This document shows positions 56,100-64,000 of a stretch of 64,000 nucleotides of DNA, piece after piece. Under the pieces are notes generated by a model that made no database searches, had not been told where the DNA came from, and saw nothing but the letters and a program-made list of their open reading frames with translations. A program made the position numbers and the translations under genes. The DNA is taken from assembly GCA_945859605.1 (NCBI GenBank), contig OX243821.1, positions 20,365,713 through 20,429,712 of the forward strand, given 5' to 3'. Source of the stretch: Lumbricus rubellus (taxonomy: Eukaryota > Annelida > Clitellata > Crassiclitellata > Lumbricidae). The first letter of the stretch is position 1. Each line of letters opens with the position of its first letter.

Positions 56100-56912
56100 G
56101 ACAAACATAATACAGAATGAGATAGTCATTTTGGACATAGACAATTCAAAGTTCGTGCCCTGGCATTATATATACAAATATAACGCCGTTTTAAAGGTGT
56201 CAAATATGTCTTTTTACTGCACGCGAACCTGTTTAATTTAACTATAAACCAATTAACCAGATTATCAATCTATTCATTATTCCTGAAATAAAAGAAATAA
56301 TCAGTTTATCAATCAAACATTAGCTAACAATCACGTGCCATAAAGAAACAGAAATCAAGCCATATCAATCAATCAACCGGTCAGTCAATCAACTATGGAA
56401 AATCAATCAATCAACCAATCATGCTAGTAATCAATCAAGAAAAAAATAATTGGTACAGGTTATTGTGAGTGAAGGACTTGCCTAGCATCTATATTAGCCT
56501 ACAAGGATGACGAGGGCCGAAAAGTTTTTGTGTCAACGATATTATTGCATTTGTCGCTGCCCAGTCTTACATACCAGATATGATATTGTTTTAAAGGTGT
56601 CCAAGGTGTCATTTTTTACCGAGTGTCAGTGTAATCTAATTGATCGATATCGTAGTAAAAAAGACAGAACAGGAGGATTTAATTATTGACTCTCCTTTTA
56701 ACATAATCACTCCCACCAACTTGCCAGACATGAATCAATCGATAAAATCTACACACGGTAAAAAGTGACACATTTTAAGCCTGGATAATTATGGAGTGTG
56801 AATTCCATTCCCGCTATATTATGATAGTGGAAGTTTCTAATATTGTTTTACTCAATGAAAATAAAAACTAATTTTACAAAGGTTTTATGAAATGATAGTC
56901 ATTACTAATTTA
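56100..56912. other. Stretch without recognised gene
   Basis: It contains TCAATCAA arrays (56220-56440, TTGA on the - strand), a SINE scrap (GTGAGTGAAGGACTTGCC at 56465) and two related segments (56190-56240, 56588-56640). No firm exon. Confidence 0.45.
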
Positions 56913-57061
56913 CTATTTCCACGCATTTTGCCGTTTCCCTCCCCACATGTTTAAACAGAGTTGCGTCACTGGGTCCAGCGCCACGCCAGCTTCAACCGCT
57001 GGTGGGTCCCACACGGACCCCGTCTCTGACCCGACGGGGTTAGCGATCTGCAGGCTGCCCG
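56913..57061 (-). CDS. Candidate short terminal exon, unrecognised
   Basis: On the - strand an acceptor-like CATTTACTACAG at 57062 is followed by 49 codons, including GSLQIANPVGSETGSVWDPP, ending in TAG at 56913. GC content is well above the flanks. No family is recognised and the + strand is also open here, so this could be a fragment of a mobile element. Confidence 0.22.
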
Positions 57062-57338
57062 CTGTAGTAAATGTAGTAAACTTACAGAATTCGAATAATT
57101 TGTTTTTAACCCATCAAATTATTAGAAAACATTGAACAAATCTTGGAACAAACCTCTCGATCTAACCATGAATTGAGTTTAATTTAAACTTAACCAGTGT
57201 AGATTCGACAAGACAAGATCGGTTTAATTCAGATCAATAATTCAGTCACAACCAATTAATATTATAATCATTGAAACCATCTAATTTTCGATTCGCTCAC
57301 TCACTTCCATCAAATCCTTTCCATCTTGTTTGTCCCCC

Positions 57339-58100
57339 ACAAGGCCGTAGCGAGGATTTGATTTGGGTGGAGGGGGTTTCTTTGGCGCAGAATTTCTGAC
57401 GACCATTTTGTAGTCGTACAAATTTATGAAAACACCTTTTTTTAGTTGTCACAACTACTGGAGACACCTTTTCACCTTTTTTAATAGTCAAAATTTCTGA
57501 AGACACCTTTTTTAGTCATCAAAATTTCTAGACACCTTTTTTAATAGTAAAATTTTTAAAGACACTTTTGTTGCTTTCAACATTTTTGAAGACACATTTT
57601 TATAGTCGTCTAAATTTTTGAAGACACTTTTTGTCATTAAAATTTTTGAAGAATCCTTTTTTTTGGACAAAATTTCTGAATACACTTTTTTCAGCTGTCA
57701 ACATATCTGAAGACACATTTTTTTTGGACAAAATTCCTGAAGACACTATTTTTTAGTGGTCATAATTTCCGAAGACACCTCTTTTTAGTCGTCAAAATTT
57801 CTAGACACTTTTTTAGTCGCAAAATTTCTGAAGACACCTTTTTTATTCATCAAAATTTCTAAAGACACTTTTTTTAGTTGTCAAAATTTTTGAAGACCCT
57901 TTTTTAGCTGTCAACATATCTGAAAACACCTTTTGTAGTCGTCAAAATTTCTGAAAACACCGTTTTTTAGTCGTCAAAATTTCTGAATACACCTTTCTTA
58001 GATGTCAAATTTCTGAAGACTTTTTATTAGTGGTCAAAATTTATGAACACCTTTTTTAAATTGTCAACAATTCTAAACGCACCGTTTTCTAGGCTTCGCG
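57339..58100 (+). repeat. ~31-bp degenerate minisatellite in a decayed element
   Basis: About 22 units of AAATTTCTGAAGACACCTTT plus TTTTAGTCGTC. It follows GTAGCGAGGATTTGATTTGG, which also starts the element at 62272. It probably grew inside a DNA transposon. Confidence 0.85.
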
Positions 58101-58794
58101 CATAATTAAGCGATCATCCTTCGGCCGCTCGTCCGTCCCCCCCCAAAGTTCGGACCAGGTCTCCGCCCATGCCATAAGCAGCATTTACCATAATGATAAT
58201 TAATTTAGCAGTATCACAGAGGCCTAGTCTAATAATTAATTATAATCACACACGTACGAACAGCTTTTCACATTTTATTTCGACAAGTTACTGACAAAGC
58301 AAGTGTTCCAATAATACTATATTTTCTAAATCAACAGCATCACAATTTCGCTGTCAAATTCACGCCATCTTGAAGCATACATTTAATTAATTATGGCATC
58401 CTGAGTCAAGCCACTATCGAATGACAGTCCACAACTATTATTCAATGTCATGTACATCACGCTATCGCAGAGCACACTCTATAAACTTGCATCAGACTAC
58501 AACAGGAACATAAAATAACGCTCATGTGATGCAGAATTTAAATTGTGTCAACTGTTCATTGCATATTATATATAAAATTTACAAGCACGATTAAGAGAAG
58601 AACAGGAACCATTGTATAGGTAATATATGTATGTGGACATTTATATAGCGCCTTACAATAACCTCACAAAGGTGCTTAAGCTAGCCGAGAGGTAGGCATG
58701 AGTATCTAATGAATAATGAATGAATGTTTCGCAGTTCCATTTTCATTCATTCATTTATTTATTTTACGCATTTGCTAATAGTGTGGACATGTAA
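58101..58794. other. Stretch without recognised gene
   Basis: AT-rich DNA with one retroelement tail (58640-58690) and a short ATTC run at 58742. Nothing else is supported. Confidence 0.45.
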
Positions 58795-58915
58795 ATTGGA
58801 GTTTCACGCAGAAGCCCATGAGCAATTGCGAGTGAAGGACTTGCTCAAGGTCAACACGCAGCGGCTTGAGGTGGATTCGAACCTTGAACCCACCACTACA
58901 CAACCATGTCCCTTT
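58795..58915 (-). mobile_element. SINE fragment
   Basis: TTGGAGTTTCACGCAGAAGC to CCACTACACAACCATGTCCC; the 3' tail is missing and part of the B-box region is deleted. Confidence 0.75.
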
Positions 58916-60356
58916 TCATAGCTTCGGCACATGAGAACAGATAGCCAGTCCTCTCCCACGCCGTCTGGCCTTCCCACCGACAGTGAATTGTAAATGTACA
59001 CGTTGTCATAGACGAGATGGGTGGAGCATGGGGGGCAGAAACCTCAAACCAAATGTCTGCCCTAATGTGGTCTAACCCTGAACTTGTGCTTGACAAACAA
59101 ACACGTCAGGAACTATGCAATATCGTGCATCCGAATGCGTGATAGGCAGGGTGCAATATTTGGTTGGCAGAAAACTCTTCGGGGCAGGATAATGGATTGA
59201 AACAAATGGAATTAATTAGGCCTTTCTCAATCCCCCAAATTGTATATAAGATATATATATATAGTGGACGCGCACATATATTTTTGCAGTAGGGAAAAAC
59301 ACAATGGTCATGGTTAAATTCTTTGAGCAAGCGTTCGAAAAGCAAAAATACAGGATATTAAGTGTCAGGTCGGGAGCGCCTCTGAGGAGTTCTCTTGAAG
59401 TGGCGCTATATAAATGTTCGATTACAATTACAATTAAGAACATGGGTGTTATTCATAGAGGTTTCTAAACGCAAATTTCTATTCAACTTTTGCATTACAA
59501 TTAGTGCTTTAGTGCGAAAACATTTGTTGAAACTTAAAAAGTAATACTTAAAACAACAAGGTATCAAATTTCCAAGGTGGAAGTAAGCTACGCCCCTCTT
59601 GGCTTTATTTGCGGGCGCTCATGTATAAGCTACAATCTAAATTGATTATGGATAATAAAATTTATACATTTTCATAGGCTTCTCAACGACAAAAATTGTT
59701 CACATTTTCTGGGTATCTCAAGCCCAAGCCCGACAACACACTAAGCAACCAAAAACCGTGCAACTTTTCATAGAAATTACACAAACAACTGAATAACTTT
59801 CAGCTTGAAATCATGATCAACACAACATTTAGAACACATAGGCCTAACATGAATTTCAAAACTCGCAGCAAACGACCTTGGTGTGAAGTTGATGTCAAGG
59901 CCAATTATAATGCTGCAGTTAAACTATCGGAATACATAGCAAGCATTTGTTCGGCTAGGCTACTTACAAAGCAACTTCCATCTTTACGATTATTATTATT
60001 ATTATGCATAACATAATTATTTGTATGAACATAATTATAACATATAACATGAATAGTCAATTATTTACTAAAACATAATGCAATTGAAGATTTCTATGAA
60101 AATTATCAAACACCTAAATTTTCCTGAAACAATCAACAGAAGTGCAAAAGAAATGAAAGCTTTGGACATGATAGCATCGCAAATTCCGCCAAAACTGACG
60201 ACAGTTAACTTAAACATGAATTTTACTGAATTGCTTAATTAATTACCAAGACAAAGAACTACGCAGAGTAATTGCTCGCTTTCTTCGTGAAAACCTTCAA
60301 CTTAATAATGGCAGTTTCGCAAGAACTTAATAATGGAAGTTTCGCAAGAACTTAAT
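58916..60356. other. Stretch without recognised gene
   Basis: AT-rich sequence. A LINE-type tail (GGGAGCGCCTCTGAGGAGTT) lies at 59370-59412, and a short repeat (GGCAGTTTCGCAAGAACTTAAT) at 60305-60356 continues after 60757. No supported gene. Confidence 0.45.
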
Positions 60357-60756
60357 CAGTGGCGGATCCAGAACTCTTCCAACTTCCAAGGGGGGGGGGG
60401 GGGGCAAAAATCTTAGAACCTGGGATGGGACAGGTGAAAAAAATTTCGAAATTTGGTTGTTGGTGGAAAATAAATAGTGATCAGTCTTTGGCTGAGGAAA
60501 AAGTACTTTTCATTTTTTTAGTCATTTGCTCAAAAAAATGTTCGGGAAAATCATACCATTTCATCCGCCAAAAAAGTTGATGACCTTTTTTTTAAAGTCC
60601 ACTTGAAAACCGAATGGGGGCCACGTCCCATGCCATTTTCCGAATAGGGGGGGGCCAATAAGCGTATTGCTAATTTCATACCAAATGGGGGCCACGTCCC
60701 ATGGCAGTTTTAAATGGGGGGCATGGCCGGATTGGCCCCCCCTGGATCCGCCCCTG
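60357..60756. mobile_element. hAT-type TIR element with 8-bp target duplication
   Basis: Ends CAGTGGCGGATCCAG and CTGGATCCGCCCCTG. Flanks AACTTAAT / AACCTAAT (60349-60356, 60757-60764). It inserted into a short tandem repeat (TTTCGCAAGAACTTAATAA). Same family as 25802-27266. Confidence 0.88.
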
Positions 60757-60857
60757 AACCTAATAATGGCAGTTTCGCAAGAACCTAATAACGGCAGTTT
60801 CGCAAGCATGCAAAGCCGCAGTAAACTAACAGCAATCATTATAATAATTAATCATTT

Positions 60858-60863
60858 TTTATT
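60858..60863 (-). promoter_or_regulatory. Candidate poly(A) signal for the CaaX exon
   Basis: TTTATT on the + strand reads AATAAA on the - strand, 22 bases beyond the TAG at 60885. The position supports this being a terminal exon. Confidence 0.5.
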
Positions 60864-60884
60864 ATCACTCTGTAAGTCCGTTTT

Positions 60885-61433
60885 CTATATTATAACGCAA
60901 CACCTTCTCGCAAAGTCCGCCCGCCGCTCCGGCGCCTTACCTGCGGTCACAAGGCGGGGCTTCGAAGTGTCAATCAACGGGTCGCTGGCTCGGAGTATGG
61001 GCGCCGGCTGGGTATTCGGATTCCAGTCACCTTGTGGCGCCTCTGTCGGCGTTTTCGCGCTCACCACCACATCGGGAGTAGTAGTTGTATGAGTAGCGTC
61101 ACTGGGACGCACCTCGGAAAGACGGTTGTAGGAGCGTTGCTTCTTAAGATCGGGTAGCGTCGCCGGCGCCCCGGACGAGCCCCCGATTGATGACGTATTA
61201 TTCGGCTGCAGGCCGTTTGTTTTCGTTTTCGTCGTGGAGTCCGTCGGGGAGGCGGGAGCGTGGGCGGCAGGGGCGTCAAAGGTCAGGCCTCGGCCGATGA
61301 GACGCGCTGGCGACCGGGGACTTGGAGTGTCGTCGTCGTCATCGTCATCGTCTTGGTCGTTGTTTGTGTCGATTCGAACGTCAAGGATTTCGTCGACGCT
61401 GACCAGAGGTGCTAGCATAATGCTCTTCGGAGT
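60885..61433 (-). CDS. Probable last exon of an unrecognised gene encoding a CaaX protein
   Basis: On the - strand a strong acceptor (TTTTATTTCCTTAG) opens at 61433 and the frame runs about 182 codons to TAG at 60885. The preceding in-frame codon is TAG, so translation must enter by splicing. The protein begins TPKSIMLAPLVSVDEILDVR, continues with an Asp run (DDDDDDDD) and a long Ser/Thr/Pro/Ala-rich disordered stretch, has one conserved-looking element (LPDLKKQRSYNRLSEVRP), and ends RRADFARRCCVII. The last four residues, CVII, fit a CaaX prenylation box, with a second Cys and upstream Arg residues as possible palmitoylation and membrane-binding aids. GC content and codon use differ sharply from the AT-rich surroundings. 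An AATAAA lies 22 bases after the stop. Upstream exons were not found before the window edge. The family is not recognised. Confidence 0.65.
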   Translation of the reverse strand, partial: TPKSIMLAPLVSVDEILDVRIDTNNDQDDDDDDDDTPSPRSPARLIGRGLTFDAPAAHAPASPTDSTTKTKTNGLQPNNTSSIGGSSGAPATLPDLKKQRSYNRLSEVRPSDATHTTTTPDVVVSAKTPTEAPQGDWNPNTQPAPILRASDPLIDTSKPRLVTAGKAPERRADFARRCCVII

Positions 61434-61459
61434 CTAAGGAAATAAAAGCATACATGCAA

Positions 61460-62030
61460 TTTAAATTGTATGTATGTATGTATGTGTTTGTATGTGTGTG
61501 TATGTATGTTTGTATGTACGTATGTATGTATGTATGTATGTATGTATGTATGTATGTATGAGCACTTGTTAGAGCGCCCCTTGAAGTTTCTCCTCATAGA
61601 TAGATGTGTGGATGTGTGCTTGTATGTGTGTATGTATGACATTGTATGTAAATGTGTACATGTGTGTATTGTATGTATGTATGTATGAATGACATTGTAT
61701 GTATGTATGTATGTATGTATGTATGTATGTATGTATGTATGTATGTATGTATGTATGTATGTATGTATGTATGTATGTATGTATGCATTACAAATATGTA
61801 CAAACTTACGCATAACTACACACATACATACATATACATAGGCAAACTATACATACATACATACATACATACATACATACATACATACATACATACATAC
61901 ATACATACATACATACATACATACACACACAAATACAAAACATGTGCATACATATGCACAAATACGATACAAACGCATACACAACACATCTGCGCACACA
62001 CACACACTCACACACACATATACATATATA
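61460..62030. repeat. TATG then CATA microsatellites
   Basis: TATG arrays (61464-61560, 61672-61785) and an inverse CATA array (61848-61925) separated by short unique DNA and a SINE scrap (61558-61600). The inverse arrays could form a hairpin. Confidence 0.92.
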
Positions 62031-62261
62031 TTAACCTCAGCTGACAAATGGCTAGAGGCGAAATCAGGTCGCTACACAGAAACGCGACCAATTACATCAC
62101 ATTCGTATTCTGTAGCGACGACGACACATCTTCCAACATATCCACGTTGCCATGGCGATACAAGCATCTAATGGCAATCACATCACTTGCACGATCCTCC
62201 AATAATCACAGAAGATGAACTCAAAGTATAAGACGCTCTTTTCGAGGTTATACGGTAGCTA

Positions 62262-62645
62262 GGGCCAAGGTCGTAGCCAGGATTTGATTTGGGGGTGGGA
62301 GTGTTTGTTCGGCGGAGAATTTCTGACGACCTTTTTTAGACGTCAAAATTGCTGACAAGCTTTTTTTGGTCAACAAAATTTTTGACGTCCTTTTCTCTTT
62401 TTTTAAGTAATCGGAAACGGCGCTTTCTCACCATTTTCGCCTAATTTCATGTTTTCCCATTATGTGCTAGTGAATGCATTCTATTACTTTTTACATTTTT
62501 TATTTGGGGGGTGGGGGGGAGGTGGTTGTATTTCATGGTTTTTACATAATGTGCTAGTAAATGCATTATATCATTTTTTGCATTTTCCATTTCGGGGGTG
62601 TTCGAACACCCAAAACACCCCCTAGCTACGGTCTTAGCTAATGCA
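62262..62645. mobile_element. Decayed DNA-transposon-like fragment
   Basis: It starts AAGGTCGTAGCCAGGATTTG and ends AACACCCCCTAGCTACGGTC, roughly inverse ends. The interior resembles the start of 57339-58100 and contains a duplicated CATTTTTTATTTGGGG-like segment. A related G-run fragment lies at 62870-62945. Confidence 0.5.
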
Positions 62646-63317
62646 TAGTCCATGCAAGCGGATCCTACTATAATATGGGTTTGAGTGTTGTTTGACCCGT
62701 TTTATCCTTGCAAGTTGTAAGTAGAATAAAAGGCAAGGACAGTTCATGGGAACTCCATGCATTTTAGGTCATGTCTCTGGTTTTTCGATGATAATTGAGG
62801 TTCAAGAAATTTCAACATCTGGCTTGCATAATTAATCACATTTCTGAAGACAGACGAATGCATCAAGGCCGCAGCTTAGCTAGAGGGGGGGGGGTGTTCT
62901 GGGTGTTTGAACAACCCTCCCCCCCAAATAAAATACTGTAAAAATGAAATATTGCATTTAGCCTACTAGCATATGATGTATGAACTACAGTGTGTAATGT
63001 AACTTCGATCAGAAAATAGTTGAAAGTCGCGGAAATTAATGTTTCTTTGCATCATCGTGAACATAATATCACGAGCCAAAAAAGGTAAGAAAAGCAGACG
63101 ATGAAAAAGAAAAACCATCATGGATTATTTACATTCATTCATTCTGAGAATTTATTTAGCGCCTCTTCAAGATATCTACTCTAAGGCGCTCTCTGCACTA
63201 ACTAGCCGAAATGACGTTAAGAGTCATAGCGAACAAAAAATCACAACAAGTTGCAAAACACATCACAGTAAGCTGAAAGAGTCACCAGTGGCGAGTATGC
63301 ATGGATAGCTAGCTGTA

Positions 63318-64000
63318 CCTTATACATACATACATACATACATACATACATACATACATACATACATACATACACACATACATACATACATACACACATA
63401 CACACACACAAATACACACACACATAGACACACACATCCATCCACACATCCATACATACACACACATGCATACATCCACACACACATACACACATACATA
63501 CAGTTACACACACACATACATACACACACACATACATACACACAAATACACATATACAACTACACATACAAGTACACATACATACATACAAACATAAATT
63601 CCTCGTATGGACATGGATATAATTATTTACAAGTATGCATGTAGACATACATACATACACACATCCATCCACACATCCATACATACATACACACACATAC
63701 ATACATACATCCACACACATCCATCCACACACACATACATACACACATACATACATACACACATACATACACACAAATACACACATACAACTACACATAC
63801 AAGTACACATAGAAACATAAATTCCTCGGATGGAGATGGATATAATAACATACATGTATGTAAGCATGTATGGATAACCGTTGTACCTTATTCGTGGAGT
63901 CAATTATCATTAAGATATATCATACAAGTACATATACATACATACACACATACATACACACAAACATAAATTCCTCGAATGGAGATGAAGGATATAATTA
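63318..64000. repeat. CATA/CACA microsatellite with ~230-bp higher-order units
   Basis: Tetranucleotide arrays contain three spaced copies of ACATAAATTCCTCG.ATGGA (63592, 63817, 63964), each after CAAGTACA. The array runs off the window end. Confidence 0.9.

Overview
This is nuclear DNA from an animal, not a prokaryote. Coding sequence is split into short exons with GT-AG (once GC-AG) boundaries, introns are long, and most of the window is microsatellites, minisatellites, tRNA-derived SINEs, LINE fragments and DNA transposons. The gene families present (POGLUT1, TMCC, an RGLG-type VWA protein) and the repeat landscape suggest a marine invertebrate, perhaps a deuterostome. The species cannot be fixed from the sequence.

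Three multi-exon genes lie on the + strand and were assembled by hand from splice sites and reading phase. (1) About 1.8-10.1 kb: a complete protein O-glucosyltransferase 1 (POGLUT1/Rumi) ortholog, 10 exons, 400 residues. (2) About 15.1-17.1 kb: a two-exon gene for a 428-residue RGLG/copine-type VWA protein with an N-terminal membrane anchor and no RING or C2 domain. (3) About 30.5-52.3 kb: a TMCC-family ER membrane coiled-coil protein, 12 exons, 649 residues. On the - strand at 60.9-61.4 kb lies a probable last exon of an unrecognised gene ending in a CaaX prenylation motif. Weaker candidate exons are at 20.9, 24.2 and 57.0 kb.

Layout: 0-1.8 kb, 5' flank with a CTG/CTA tract; 1.8-10.1, POGLUT1; 10.1-12.7, LINE tail and AT-rich spacer; 12.7-15.1, tandemly duplicated 5' region of the VWA gene, one copy interrupted by a Helitron; 15.1-17.1, VWA gene; 17.1-30.5, intergenic with a Foldback-like element and a four-level transposon nest; 30.5-52.3, TMCC gene, several of whose exon edges are copied into tandem arrays; 52.3-60.8, hAT-type elements and minisatellites; 60.8-64, the CaaX exon and long tetranucleotide arrays.

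The most unusual feature is that tandem repeats have captured exon boundaries. In the TMCC gene three 5' splice sites, each with the last bases of its exon, are repeated 4 to 10 times downstream. Long TTGA arrays, which are also arrays of the branch-point consensus YTRAY, sit directly before five 3' splice sites in all three genes. The three genes have no evident common pathway: POGLUT1 acts in the ER lumen on EGF repeats, TMCC in the ER membrane, and the VWA protein probably at a membrane. No CRISPR array, operon, rRNA or intact tRNA gene was seen.
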